Positions 47,278 through 59,646 of a DNA stretch of 64,000 bases are shown one piece after another. Position 1 is the stretch's first letter. Each line of letters begins with the position of its first letter. Made by a program: the position numbers and the translations under genes. Under the pieces are notes generated by a model. The model was not told the origin of the DNA, did no database searches, and saw nothing but the letters and a program-made list of their open reading frames with translations. Source of the DNA: Lunularia cruciata (lineage: Eukaryota > Streptophyta > Marchantiopsida > Lunulariales > Lunulariaceae); contig OX419759.1 in the NCBI GenBank assembly GCA_948567375.1, positions 3,883,303 to 3,947,302 of the forward strand, read 5' to 3'.

Positions 47278-49783
47278 ATGGTGAGTTTTTGCGGTGCTTA
47301 CTTGTCTGTTCAGAATTTCAGAGTGATTTTATTGACGGGATACGAGCGAACGAAGATCGCAAATTACCGTGCAATGCTCGTTTTCCTTTTGTTCTGCCGA
47401 TCAGATCACCTCATGAGCTCTTCGCTCTAGCTCGGTGTTTTTGGGATCGCTTACTATGGCTAAACGTGTTCTTGATTGTGGCGTGGAATTTTTGTCCAAT
47501 ATTATTCGTGCTCTTTTGTAGTTTGATCATCATTAGTTTCGGAGTTAATAATATTCTTGGTCATTTGCTAACTGCGTGTTCTGACGAAGTGTAGACTGGA
47601 AAGCAGCCGTACGTTGGACAGGGGCTTGAAGCGCCCCACGCGTTCACTATGATGCCTGGTCCATCCAAGCATACACAGTATGTTTCCTACTTCCTCAAAT
47701 CTGGTGTCGCAGACTTGTTGATTAAAGTGTAATTTATACCAAAGTGAGAGGTCCTTTAGGAGCTCAATTTGAGATTATTAGCTACGAACTACCTGGATTT
47801 TGTGTGTGTAAAATTTAAATTATACCATCTGTAAAGGAGGACGAAATTTATTTTAGTCTTGCCAGGAGTAGTTGGTGAGAAGTTCAGTTTGCTTCTCCTT
47901 TGTCATCTTCGTCAGGAAAGAACTCAATTGCATTCTCAACCTAATGTACGTTTACGTTGAACTTTGCTTCTCCTTGTCCATTATGTCTCCTTTCTGCAAC
48001 TCCAATCTACTTCAGTTTCTCAGGCCTCGAGAATGTGAACGTTGCTGTTTACTTGCTGTCGTTCAACCTTTGGTTCGTTCGCTTTAAATGCCAGATGTGT
48101 GGGTTAAACCTATATCAGATGGCCATGATGGTAACTACAACGAGTGATTGAATTTGATTGAATTCACCTATTTTGCAACAGTTACTGGACAGCTTCATCA
48201 CATATCAACATCTATGGTTATATGGATTATCTGTGTTGACTGCAGATATCCCTACGTCACGGGAACATCTGTGCTGGGAATCAAGTATAAGGATGGTGTG
48301 CTAATTGCTGCTGACACAGCAGGTTCACTCCTGGACTTATCTCACTTCCTACCCATGAAGAAGCGATGTGAAATTATATAAGCTGGCCTATCACGCATTG
48401 TTATAACTGCGATTCGGTACTTGTCTACAGGTTCATATGGTTCTACCGTGAGGTACAAAAGCGTTGAGCGCTTGAAGGCTTGTGGAAAGCATTGCCTCAT
48501 TGGTGCTAGCGGGGAGATTAGTGATTTTCAACAAATTCTGCAATACGTGGACAAGCTAATGTATACACGACATCCCTTCCGTACTTCTTTGATTATGTGG
48601 TCCTTCAAATTACTGTCTTTGCGCTCTTGTTGTCAGGGAACTCACAGAACATACAATGCTAGGAAAACTCTGGGCATGACCACCACGTCTCTTCACCAGC
48701 CACTGTCAAGTGAGCGGAGGTTTTCTGACCTGGAAAGAGCTTTGCAATTCCGATTAGAATGAGAAGATTTTAAGGATTTTGTTTAACTGTACCTGCCATA
48801 TTTCTTTTGACAGTTTGAACGATTACATGTGGGACGACGGAAACAACTTGAGCCCTAAAGATATTCACAACTACTTAACACGAATCATGTACAACAAGCG
48901 TAACAACTTTGATCCTCTGTGGAACACCCTTGTTCTTGGGGGGATGAAGAATGGGGAGAAGTATCTTGGTGTGGTAAGTAACTCACTACGGGCGTTTTCT
49001 GTTTGGAGAGCACTGGAATTTATACGGATGATTGTCCTTGTTCTTGAATATCCCATCCAAGGTAGTCCTTCAAAATTTTGAGTGTTCTCCCCGTTGGCCA
49101 GGTTACCATGATTGGTGTGCACTACGAGGATAACCACGTTGCTTCTGGATTTGGAAACCACCTTGCCCGCCCTATTTTTCGCTCAGAGTGGAGGGAAGAT
49201 CTGACGTTAGAAGAAGGCATTCAACTGCTCGAGAAGGCATTGACTGTACTTTTCTACCGTGATCGGAGCGCAATCAACAAAGTTCAGGTACTTCTGGACT
49301 ATGGACAGGAAATTGGGAAATAAGTGTTTTTGTTGTTATACCCACTGAGTAAGGGCATGTCGTTAATGCACGGGGAGAAGCTTCAAATTACTAGCATAAA
49401 TTTGTTGAGACCCATGAAGTTATTGGGGCTGTATTCTTCTCATTTTTGCGATGGAGGAGGAATGTTATGGGCATATGTGAACTGGTCTTGTTTTGTTCTT
49501 TGCTTGTTACCTTACCGGCCGTGGTAAGGATCCGTACCCATTCCACCTGAATATGCATGTAAACTGATCATTTACCGTTCCTGGGTCGGTTGGCATATCA
49601 TACACTGGATGACCTGAACATCATTGTCTGCTCCATGAAGAGTTGCTCAAACATTTTGTGCATGGACAGGTTGCAAACATCACTGCAGAAGGTATCAATA
49701 TTTCGGAGCCTTATGCATTGAAGACCAACTGGGACCTGAAGGCTTTCAAGAACCCAACAGCTGGAGCAGTGGGATCTTGGTGA
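47278..49783 (+). CDS. PBG1: 20S proteasome subunit beta-7 (PSMB4 / PBG1 type)
   Basis: Seven coding exons: 47278-47280, 47595-47677, 48246-48322, 48431-48560, 48814-48973, 49102-49287 and 49670-49783. All introns are GT-AG; 753 nt, 250 residues. The first coding exon is only the ATG. After a propeptide of 27 residues, the mature chain should begin at T28 in 'HTQYPYVTGTSVLGIKYKDGV', as in PSMB4. Landmarks: 'GSYGSTVRYK', 'GASGEISDFQ', 'MWDDGNNLSPKDIHNYLTR', 'FDPLWNTLVLGG', 'HVASGFGNHLARPI' and the ending 'NPTAGAVGSW'. This is a non-catalytic beta-ring subunit of the cytosolic and nuclear proteasome, important for joining half-proteasomes. Every family block is intact and the length is normal, so it should be functional. 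Confidence 0.96.
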
Positions 49784-49789
49784 TCAAGT

Positions 49790-52700
49790 AACAGAATCCA
49801 AGGTAGTCTAGATGCATCAGATTACCAGATTGGTGGTTCAATATGTTGGCAGCTTCTGCAGAAGTACGATGCATTGTGCCTTGACCGACCCTTTCAAAAA
49901 TACGATGGACCCACCACGTGGAGTATCGACATGTCTTGACAACTTTGTAAAGCTTACCCATTTAGTTTCTGGAAACTCGTAACAGTTTCCAACTCGGTTC
50001 ACATCCAGACTGGTATTCAGTTTCTCATGCCCCTTCTTCCATAAATCTCTGGTCAGGATACATGACTGTAACAGCTAGTGGACATAGAAAGGACCAAGGC
50101 AGTCTTGATTTCGAGTACTCAGCTTGTGAAATTAAAGACCGACCCTGAACGAACGATCAGTCACCAAAACCAAATTCATACAAGGAACTTGTAGCTCTTT
50201 ACATGAGTGAGGTATGGCACTGGTTTACATTTCTTCTCTGATTCCATTGCCAAATTTCATGAGGTGAAAATGGAAATGTCAAAAATTGATCAAGGAAGCA
50301 CTTTGTAAAGTCATTCCACTGCTCGTTCACACTGAAAGATGGTATTCCGACATCCCTCTTGTGGACTTGCGGGGCCCCACAATGAATGCCACCCGCTGTC
50401 TATCTTCATTTCTTTTGGGAAGTGTCGAATTTACATCTGGCGCTTATTATATACACTGATATCTATATGATCAACCCGTGAATTTTCTGTAGTCTTCTTT
50501 GGACGTTCACATTTGTAAGTATCTATAGATGAAACTTTCGTATGATTATTCGATGATTTAAGATCTGCTGAAGATCTTGTTCCCCGCATGCGCATTTTCT
50601 TTCCTACCGGCAGCATTGGCGCATTCCTCTTCATTCGCTCTCAAAATGTGCGTTAGCAGCATATTGTGACTAGTGTGCAGAACCGAATAACGTAGTGAGC
50701 CTACGTTCTCTGATATTCCTCACAGGTACTCAGGCTCGGTTTCCATGAAGGTTTGCTCCTCACCCTTTGTCCCAAAGCATAAGAGGTTCAGGATGTGAGG
50801 CGGGGACGAGTTGCATAGATACATCCGTTGAAAGTAAACTCGGGAGAAGGATTGGTGTTTGTAGTTCATTTACGCGTTGATGAATACAATTTAAAAGGAA
50901 ACATGAACATTGATGAATGCAATGTAGAAGTAAATCATGATATATCAGTACTAAATTTAAGGGGTGGGTACGATGTGAGTTGGAATGACTACCTTACTCG
51001 TCTTCGTTAAAGAAGGGAGTTGAGATTTTCCCTCAACTTTCAAACAATGTTGCATGTAATTTTCTGCTTCAAAAGGGACCGAAGTTGAAGGCTCGCTTTC
51101 TTTGTCAAGAAGCAGAGCAGTAGTTTCAAATGATAGACGTCAACATCAGAATCGTCGCGAGTCTTGTCTCATCCGCAACCAGCTCGTGGAAGATAGGAGT
51201 GGGCCCCGGCAATAGGCCTGGAAGTACACCGTAGGTTTGGTTCCTTCACCTTCGTCCGACTTGGACAATGACGCTCCCGTTGCTTACACACGGAAAACCT
51301 TTTCAAGACCATGTGGCCTGCATCATCATCTGTTTCCTGCCGACGGGATCCTACGGAAGCCGGCATCTAAGTCTTTGCCGGTAACAAGAGGTGTAGTACG
51401 TGCCTGGAATCGCGACCACGATACCAGATAATAGTCTGACGATTGCCATCAACCAAACATCTTCGGACATTCGGTAGGCTGAAAATCTACACCAAGGTAA
51501 TTCGGTTTGTGACTTCGCAACTAGGAACTCCGGATATGGTCGGGCATGACTTTCACCATGAGGATCAACGGGAGGGGAAGGATCTTTCCAGGTTCCTATG
51601 TTGACCGACCGATCAGCAGAGCCCGCTGAAAACGTGAAACAGCAGGGGTATAACGATAGAACTGACGTTGAGGCAATAGATTCCGCTCAGATTTGGTAGA
51701 AGAGATCTCCAGATTCGCTCTTCAGGGACAGCTAGCTCATCTACAGTCGGCCTCTGTCCACATAACAAAATTTGAACGTCGATAGAGCATTGTAAATTTC
51801 CACTCACACAGGTTTCTACATTCCAGTAGTAGCTGCGCTATAAAATCACAAACCTGATACAATTTCATCAAGTCTGCCGTCAGGTTGAGCTTAAACGTCA
51901 CCAAATAGCTGCACATAGGCTTAGATTTTGGTGACGATGGTACTTTCAAACGACGCATTGTATGCGACCAGATGAGCTAGGTGAAAAATCTATAAATCAA
52001 TTTTCAGTTAGATCGTGAAGAAAACACTTGATGTGCAAAGCATGAGGAGCAACAGTGAATATTGAAAACAGGAGTATGAGCCAAAACCAACCGTGTTGCA
52101 ATATTGTCTATTAAAAGTTGGGCATTTGAGTTACCAATTTAAGCTTGGCCTATTGCCCTAATAACCGAGGTACAGAGTGATGGCCTTTCTCATATTCTAC
52201 TTGTCAAATAGATAGAATATGACGATCTTCGTCGTCAAGAATCCTGCGAGAAGACTAACTGCACTCTTCCTTGTACATGTAATGGGTATCGGTCCTGTCG
52301 ATTGCCATCCAAGTCCTCAACCTGCACGCGTCACAACGTTTTCGCCATGGAGTTAAAAGTAATGTTCAGCAAGCCGGGCTGCTGATACTGCATTTGTTTT
52401 GTTCAAAATCTATGTATCGTTGGATTCTACCTTGCATTACCTGTCTGTCCTTGGAGGAAACTAAGACAAGTACTGAGACGACTCAACTCGTCGATTAGGG
52501 TACATCTGGTTAGACTACAGGCTGCTCAGAATTGTCGTTCTACAGTACAGCTCTCACATGTTTAGGAGCTTCCGACTTGGACGCTACCCGATGAACCACC
52601 ATCACGACGTCAAGCTGGAACTGAACCAAACTCAATAAGCTTCATAGTGAGGAGTACGAATTTCAGAAAGTGGTCAAACAGAACCTGTGGAATTTACCCA

Positions 52701-53640
52701 GATTGGCTTCTCCACCTCACAATCTGTCTCGTGATACAACTCCAGGAGGATCTATTTCTTCCCCTGGGATCTGTAGACCAGAGAAGGGAATTGGAGATCT
52801 GTAGGGATATGTTTACTACCCACAGATTCCGCATCAGAATATTCCCGTGAGGTAGGGACAGCTCCCCTCCTGTTCGTCTAGTTTGACCACATACATCGGA
52901 AAGTCACAGCGAAGAACTAAATCAACTTTCGTTGTATCTGGGTAATGAGGTACACAGATCCAATCGGTGAAAGCATCTCATGATGCAACATTGTCCTATG
53001 GTTACCACTAGTTCACCGCCAGCTAACAAGAAGTCTATCTGTTCCATATCTGCGTAAGGTAGTGAGGGCCATTTCCCAAGCGATATCCTATCCCTCGAGA
53101 AATCCTAGGTGAGTCTCTGTCCTCCTAACTCCCTTTTCTCTTCGTGCGTCCAATGTCGAAGATGCGTAGGACCTAAGCAGATGAGTCCAACCCCATCACG
53201 AAATACCACGTACTATCAACAGTAAAGATGATCGTACCGGATAACTGAGGAAAAGATCTCTGCTTCCTTACAAATCCCCAAAAAGAAGCCTCTACTGTTC
53301 CGCCTGGGGTTTGCACCTCGAAGACTAGAGTGGCATTTACTAGATACAAGATACCATGGGAGGTACACTACTCTACGGACAAGCATTCGTGGTCGATTGA
53401 CAGAATCTGTTCGCATCAAACTGTCTACGACGTCCTGAGAAAGAATGTATCTGGAGGAGCAGAAAATATGAAGGATCCTGCAGGAAATAAACTGACACTC
53501 GCCCACCACATGTCCAATTCGTCATGTCTTCAACGTGTAACCCAAGAGTTCAGGAAATGAGGACCTGTATGAAGAAGCGCCAATGCTGTTCGGAAAGCAT
53601 GACATCTTTGACAGAAGGCATGGTTGGCAAATTCTCTTCA
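49790..53640. other. Intergenic stretch after the proteasome gene
   Basis: No protein recognised. Open frames at 51169-51431 (both strands), 51737-51958 (minus, 'MRRLKVPSSPKSKP') and 53216-53560 have codon-like composition but no family I know and no convincing exon partners. Their balanced base composition resembles the gene-bearing parts of the window rather than the AT-rich relic zones. Confidence 0.4.
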
Positions 53641-53648
53641 CCTCAAAG

Positions 53649-54239
53649 CTATTGTTGATAATACGATGTCTTCCGCTCTCTCGTGAGATAACTCCTTAAT
53701 TTCCTCCAAAGGTACATCGGATAACGTGCTGGGGACATCACTGAGGACACAATCCGAGTCGGAGAGGGAACTCTAGTCGAGTTCACCATATTCCCTCCGA
53801 TGGGCACTGCGGTGTTACTCGCCCAGAGGGGGAAGCCGAACACATTATACATTACAATATTCCCGTCGTATTGCAACTTCAAAAAGTGAGGTCCATTGTT
53901 CATGTTAGCTGTGTTCGTCTGCCACAGGTACCTCCCATCGCCAGACCATAGAACTCCATTCCCATCATTCTGCAGAAGAAAGTAGCAGTTCGTGCCCCTC
54001 CCATTTGTGTTGGTCGACCACACAGCCCTGTTATCTCTATACAAAACGAGGTTGCAATCGGTCTGCATTTTCAAAGTCCATGGACTCTCACCGAGGAATT
54101 GATTCGCTCCCAGGTAATACTGTTGCAATAAAATGCTGTTGAAAGCTTCCACAAAGCCCGTGGACATCAAAAACGAGCTGCAGACAACCATCAATAATGC
54201 AGCTGCCGCTGCATTTCGTGGACTCCCAGCGCATGCCAT
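53649..54239 (-). CDS. Secreted GNA-type mannose-binding lectin (bulb lectin domain)
   Basis: Single coding exon, 196 residues. A signal peptide of about 32 residues (Ala/Leu core 'AAAAALLMVVCSSFLMS') precedes one B-lectin domain. The three mannose-pocket motifs QxDxNxVxY are at about residues 59-67 ('QTDCNLVLY', intact), 90-98 ('QNDGNGVLW', final Tyr replaced by Trp) and 123-131 ('QYDGNIVMY', intact). C62 and C85 match the usual disulfide pair. After the domain comes a basic tail of about 45 residues ending 'KTSYYQQ' with no kinase or anchor. A splice acceptor (CCTGTGCAG, ending at 54264) 25 bases upstream suggests a 5'-UTR intron. It is expected in the wall space or vacuole, where such lectins bind mannose-rich glycans and often serve in defence or storage. 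Confidence 0.92.
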   Translation of the reverse strand: MACAGSPRNAAAAALLMVVCSSFLMSTGFVEAFNSILLQQYYLGANQFLGESPWTLKMQTDCNLVLYRDNRAVWSTNTNGRGTNCYFLLQNDGNGVLWSGDGRYLWQTNTANMNNGPHFLKLQYDGNIVMYNVFGFPLWASNTAVPIGGNMVNSTRVPSPTRIVSSVMSPARYPMYLWRKLRSYLTRERKTSYYQQ

Positions 54240-54299
54240 TTTCTTCGAAAAATCCCCCGGTTCCTGCACAGGAGACGGATAATCTATCAATCTAATGTC

Positions 54300-56460
54300 C
54301 CGAAACTATATCCCACCATAATAAGCTCAGGAACCGACTTAGAATGAAAAGCTGGTAACCACTACCCCACCATGCAAGAAGCTTACCTTAGATTACAGCA
54401 GCCGCTAGCAACAAGATGGCAATACCCTGAACGCAAAGCTGGGAGTAAACTGAACTGTACCCCACGGTTCAGAAATGGCAAGCTAAAGTGCGCAATGGAC
54501 TCAGCTCAGCTCAACATCCTGAGTGCAATCTCAGAGGAAGAAATGACCGCGAAAACATCACTGTATACGATGGAGCTCTGACTACTGACAGTACTTTAAT
54601 ACATTGTTGTCTTCCACCCCTCGACAGTACCCCGTCTATCTATCTAGCCCCTCTTTCGGCGAGACGGGTGGCGATTTCTCCACCCGATTTTATTCTCCCT
54701 GGGCATCGGCTTTCCCCCAGCGTGTAATCTCCTTCTTTCCTTCCTCCATCCATCCATCATCTTCAGGTTGCGACGTTCGAAGAGTATTGTTGGGGTAGTT
54801 GGCCTGGTTGCAGTTGTCACCGAATACTGTAGATAATATGGAGAGACGTGACATCTCTGAGACACATATGTACAGTAGATGGACTTTTATTTGCTCAATT
54901 GTTGGTCTTAGTTTATGTACAGGCCTGACGGTATAGTATTCAGATGTGGAGTGACTGAAATGCTCTTGATTATTGATTATGAACTGTTTCTTTAAGGCGA
55001 AGTGGGCTAAGGTGAACGTGAAGTAGTAGTTTGACTAAACCAGTTCTGTTAATCTATTTAATGAAATATTGATATTTATCAAACTCTAAAGCATTTTGAC
55101 TAATGCAGCGACTCTCACCAGCATTTTCTGCGAGTAGATGGGAATGCTAACTTTTCATTATGAGTAAGCTGATAACGATTGTAGTTTTGGCGTTCTAGCT
55201 ATGCTTATCTCGTACTTGAATATTCTTGCATTATAGACGCGAATGTAATCCTTCCATTTTAGTTACGATTGTTTTACAGATTCAAGAATAAAGTGAAACC
55301 AATTTTGGTCACAGAATGTTGGCATCCTACCTAATCCTGTTTACACCTTTCGGATAGAGAAGATCCTTTGAACTTTGTACGTTCTTTTAACTCAACCTAG
55401 ACAATTCTCTATTACATTCTTTAGCTCCTATAGCGAAATTTTCTAATCTAATCACCATAACGATTCCCTTTTAATGGATCTGTTTCACCTTTGATTAAAT
55501 CCCATAAAAATCCCGTGAGTCCCAATAAGGACCACGCACTGAATTCAAAAAGGACTTGTCTCAGAATCAAGCTAAGCGAACGATATCTAGGAGTCATCAT
55601 TGGAACGTACAAGATCCGGTCGCAAGAAATATTCTAAAGTTCTTTCAGGGTATATTTATTTGTTAATTGTTTGTTTTGATGATTATAAATAAGTATATCT
55701 AAACTATAGCCTGTCCTTAAATTCAAGCTAAGCATTTATCGAGGAATCTGTACCTCCTAATGTCATGCAAGGTCTACTTACACTGTCTGTACTTAATATG
55801 ACCTTGACCTTGAATTTCTCTTTGATTTAGAAGACCTCTTAATCATATATCAATTTCATTGAAATGTATGAATCATATCAATCGAATTCTCCGCGTTACC
55901 TCCCTTCTAGTGTCCATGCTGAGATCCAGTTTAATGCAGCCGCGTTTCCACAAGGACGAGGGCCGAATAATGAGCAATCGCCAAGGGAGCCACTTTCAAG
56001 AAGGATCCATTAGGAACTTAAAGCTCTTCGAAGAAAATCAGAGCCAGTACGGAAGTGTATGTAGCAATCTCCTGCAATTTGTCGGGATGCGCTCTCGACC
56101 AAGATCACCAGCAAAACCGGAAACAGTCGGAGCACTGCCAGAGAGTGGTAATAATGAGTCTTTGTCATGAGCGGATGAAAGGGTGATGTAACTGACCGAT
56201 TGCATTCTCGAGGAGAGCTGACAATTCGGCACTGACAGTGATAAGTACATAGAGAAGTGGTTGGTACTAGTTCTTTCTACAGGAGTTGCAGAGACAGAAT
56301 AGGACTGACAGTTTGGCATTGGAAAGAGGTGGGAGGTGCCCACTTGGTCTCTTCGTAGCCTTACCGCCAGAAGAAAGTTCGGACTTCCTGAAAGGATTCG
56401 TGCCAGCAGACAGTCATCAGACTTTTCTGCGACGACGAATAGGAGCAAGTCAATGTATGC
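54300..56460. other. Upstream and intergenic region of the lectin gene
   Basis: Holds the lectin's 5' UTR and promoter and then 1.5 kb without recognised genes. An open frame at 55859-56170 (plus) shows no homology. Confidence 0.4.
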
Positions 56461-56469
56461 TTTTCTGGT

Positions 56470-56654
56470 TTTATGCTTCTCCGGATGCTCCACTACCATA
56501 TAGACCATGCGATCTACATCACTCAGATATTTTAGGTGCAATATGACAGAATTCTTATATCGATCCTATTGGGGTCTAGCGCCATGTTACTTCTTGTGTT
56601 TTATCGTTGTACGGTTTGGTGGGGGTCTTTCTATCCTTCGCGGTTCGCCTTTTC
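56470..56654 (+). mobile_element. 3'-truncated tail of the RT-element family
   Basis: Aligns with 38460-38620 of copy B through 'tagaccat.cgact', 'tcatatag', 'ttgggacctagcaccatttta', TTGTACGGCTTGATGGG and CCTTCG, with substitutions. Translated, both give 'L.YL.C...F.YR..W.LAP.Y', so the tail was once coding. Only the last part of the element is clear here; the long open frame on the opposite strand (56541-56038) partly overlaps it and has no homology. Confidence 0.65.
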
Positions 56655-57215
56655 TTTTCTGGTGTTGGTTGTCTCCACGGTCTGTTGTTTCTCAGGGTGT
56701 GTCTCACTTGTGGTCTTCGTTATCCTTCGCGGTTCGCCTTTTCTTTTCTTGTGTTGGTTGTTTCCATCGTCTACTGTTTCTTAGGATGTTTCCAGTGAGA
56801 CAGCTTTCACTTGATGAATTTGTCCTTCCATTCGCAAAAGACGGGTATGCTAGGATCTTCCTCTTTGAATTCCTCGTCCCATCGTTCCGTTTACTATGTG
56901 AGTCGCCTTTTACGACCTGTCTGTTGTTTCTTAGGTGTTTCCAATGAGCCAGCTTTCACTTGATGAATTTGTCCTTTGATTTGCAAAAGAGGAGTATGCT
57001 AGGATCTTCCTCTGTGAGTTCCTCTTCACATCCTTCTGTTTTCTATGCGAGTCGCCTTCTACGACCTGTCTGTTTTCCTTAGGTGTTTCCAGTGAGACAA
57101 CTTTCACTTGATGAATTTGTCCTTTAATTTGCAAAAGAGGGGTATGCTTGGATCTTACTCTCTGTGGGTTCCTTTTCACATCCTTCTGTTTTCTATGCGA
57201 GTCGCCTTTTACGAC
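56633..57215. repeat. Tandem array: 89-bp units grading into 148-bp units
   Basis: ATCCTTCGCGGTTCGCC at 56633 and 56722 defines an 89-bp period. CAGCTTTCACTTGATGAATTTG at 56801, 56950 and 57098 defines a 148-149 bp period, with shared 'gcaaaag', 'gtatgct.ggatctt', 'gagtcgcctt.tacgacctgtctgtt' blocks. The array starts inside the RT-family tail, so it probably arose from it. Open frames of up to about 145 codons over the array are by-products. Confidence 0.85.
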
Positions 57216-57259
57216 CTCTGTGAGTTGCTTAATACCGAGCTGGATGAAGTGGTACAAAA

Positions 57260-58740
57260 CATGATACATATAATACTATGCAAAGGCCAGATGATGGAAA
57301 GGTGGAAAGGAAGGACGAAAGTTTTTGGTAGATCTTAGTTTTCATGGTTTGGGTGCTTTATTATTGACTAATCAGTTGGAGAAACCTCATTTCAACAAAG
57401 CAAGAAGCAAATGCGAAATATGTAGAAAGAAGACACCTCAGTTTGAACTCTCCAAGAAAGGAATTGTTTGCACTTCGAATGAACAATGTGGAGCTAGAAT
57501 TGCAGAAAGAGACGAAAGCGAGTAGACAAACAAAATATTTGACGCCTGCAACAAGATTGCTACGCTGCAAAACTCAAGAATTAAAGAAGAAACCAACCAC
57601 TCACATCATGAGACACCCAAATGATCTTTTATCTATCCGAAAGACGATCTGTTGTGTACGTGTGGAGATTATGTTCTTCAATTTTTAAAAGATGAAAACT
57701 CATTTGCTAGGACAAGAAAACATGAGAGCCTTCTAGGTGACAACAATTCTGATCAGTTTTGTACTTGAATCAAAGTATTCACTTGGTTCACAACTTTCAA
57801 AAATGCCTGTTAGATTTCAGATTTGTAAAGCATCTTTTGGTGGTGGAGATTTCTAGGAAAGAACACTGGCAGCTCCTAAATCTGAGACTTAGAATAGGAA
57901 AAAACTCAAGGTACATATCGTATGCTAGTGCCATTTCACCACTGGTGGTTCAGGTGTATCTCGTGTACAGAACCATAAGATTGCCTTCGGCGAATAGATG
58001 CATGGCATCTTTTCCAGAAGTAATATCTGGTGCCGTCACGCCGAATCGGATGATTAATCTGAGCTCTGATTGTATCTCAAAGCGCGGAAAACTTAAGTGA
58101 AAGGAGGCTGCGCAGACCGAGATAATCATTTGTCCTCTCCTACAAAGCTCCAATCTGACCGAAAAGGCTGATTTCGATTCAGTAAATAGTTTAAACGCAA
58201 CCTTTTGTGCCTACTAAATTCTTCGAAAGGACGATTTAACTTCTTTCACAGAAACTCACTCAGCTTCTTGTGCGCGAACTCGTGTTGTAGTAGGTGCGGT
58301 ACTGTTGTCTGTCACTGTGTCCGCACATGTGTATTTACCTACCCCAGTGCTAACTACTGTACACGTGCAGTAAGCTCTCATAATGTTTCACTTGAACGCG
58401 CCCACTATTGCCGAGAGCTCTATCATGGTCTGATCAGGTATTTATCTCGAAGATCCAAACGCGATACACATAGAATAATAAGGGTGGATCGACCAAAGAT
58501 AAAATACAAGATGGTAAATGGACTTATATTCTATGAAAAAAGATGGAATCGAACCAAGATAACTTCTAATAGCATGGGAACAAGAAATCAGTCATATTGT
58601 ACTCAAATGGTTTATATATTATTAGAGTATCTGAGCAAGCTTCACTTATGGATTGCATTAATCAGGATTTTGTTTAGAGTGAGTTACAAAGAATACTTTG
58701 TAACACCTTACTTTAATGGATATGTGTTTTTATTCAAGTA
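57260..58740. other. Stretch with unassigned open frames
   Basis: An open frame at 57325-57525 carries 'CEICRKK' and two further Cys, a possible zinc-binding pattern. It has no recognisable family and ends soon after. The frame 58205-58741 (178 codons, plus) shows no homology and has no in-frame ATG at its left end. I do not call either as a gene. Confidence 0.4.
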
Positions 58741-58742
58741 AA

Positions 58743-58997
58743 TTAAAAGAGGAAAATTAAAACTAAAAGAATACATTTATAGTCTAGCATAGCAATCTCT
58801 TGCATAATGTTCTTGTACACTCTTTGAAAAAGATATCTAATGCATAGCTCCATGTAACAAGAAGGAATAGGACAGGAATAACAGCACACCCCTTTCAAAA
58901 ATACATCATGTGTGTGATCAATACTCACAACATCTGCTATTGTCATTTGATTATCTTGGATCATATGCAAATCTGCACTAACTTGTATAGTGTACAA
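58743..58997 (-). mobile_element. RT-family C-terminal domain fragment
   Basis: The minus strand reads 'VSADLHMIQDNQMTIADVVSIDHTHDVFLKGV'-type sequence in two pieces. This matches the 'ANLYLVRDDQVIVADVMVTNPTWDIVLEEV' block of copy B. It lies downstream of copy C on the same strand and is probably its displaced 3' part. Confidence 0.6.
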
Positions 58998-59052
58998 TTA
59001 TACTAATGCTTTTTCGAAGTGAAGTATTCACTTATTTTCAACCTTGCTGGAA

Positions 59053-59646
59053 CTTATATTTCCACACCTCTCGCCAAATATCAGTACAGCTTCCGTCAAG
59101 TTGGTGAATTCTAAGCTAGCTCCCATCAAGTTGGTGAATGCTAGATTTGGGGGCGTTTTATATTTCCACATCGTTCCAAGTTTAGCGCTGGATTTCCAAG
59201 TGGCCAAGCATGTGGCGGACATGGGCGTTGCCTAACTCCAAATGGAAGCATCTTGAGTAACTTACCAATGTGTTGTCCTGCAAAACCAATAACTTCAATT
59301 ACTGTATTCATTTCATTTCAAATCTGCCTTTTAAATATTAGCCTGAGGTAATAGAACACTGCGCAACTGAACAGTTCATGAAATTGAAGGGCATGGACAA
59401 ATGAAAAACGGGCAAACATAGAGGGAAATGTGTCAAACTCAAGCACATGCTTCCATCTTGAATTAGATTTATGCCCAAATGCCCGCGTCCGCCAAATATG
59501 CTTGGCACTCAGAAATCCAACACCAAACTTGGAAGGATATGGAAATATAAAATGTCCCCAAACCAAGAATTCACCAACTTGATAGGAATTGTATTTAGAT
59601 TTGGCAGGAGTTGTGGAAATATAGTAAAAGGGTGTGGAAAAATCAG
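59053..59646. mobile_element. Foldback (long inverted repeat) element
   Basis: The left arm (about 59053-59262) and right arm (about 59436-59646) are imperfect inverted copies of about 200 bases. Shared words include 'tttccacac', 'atcaagttggtgaat', 'tttatatttccac', 'ccaagttt' and 'atggaagcat'. A spacer of about 175 bp separates them. The left arm carries one extra internal copy of about 30 bases (the word AAGTTGGTGAAT occurs twice). No transposase is encoded, so it would be non-autonomous. It sits between copy C and its C-terminal fragment. Confidence 0.75.

Noticed and set aside
56038-56541. A 167-codon minus-strand frame
   Set aside because: It starts at a non-ATG codon, has no recognisable domain, and its upstream end lies over the plus-strand tail of the RT family.
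57325-57525. Cys-containing frame 'CEICRKK...C' as a zinc-finger gene
   Set aside because: Only two spaced Cys pairs, no family match, ends after about 66 codons and is surrounded by decayed mobile sequence.
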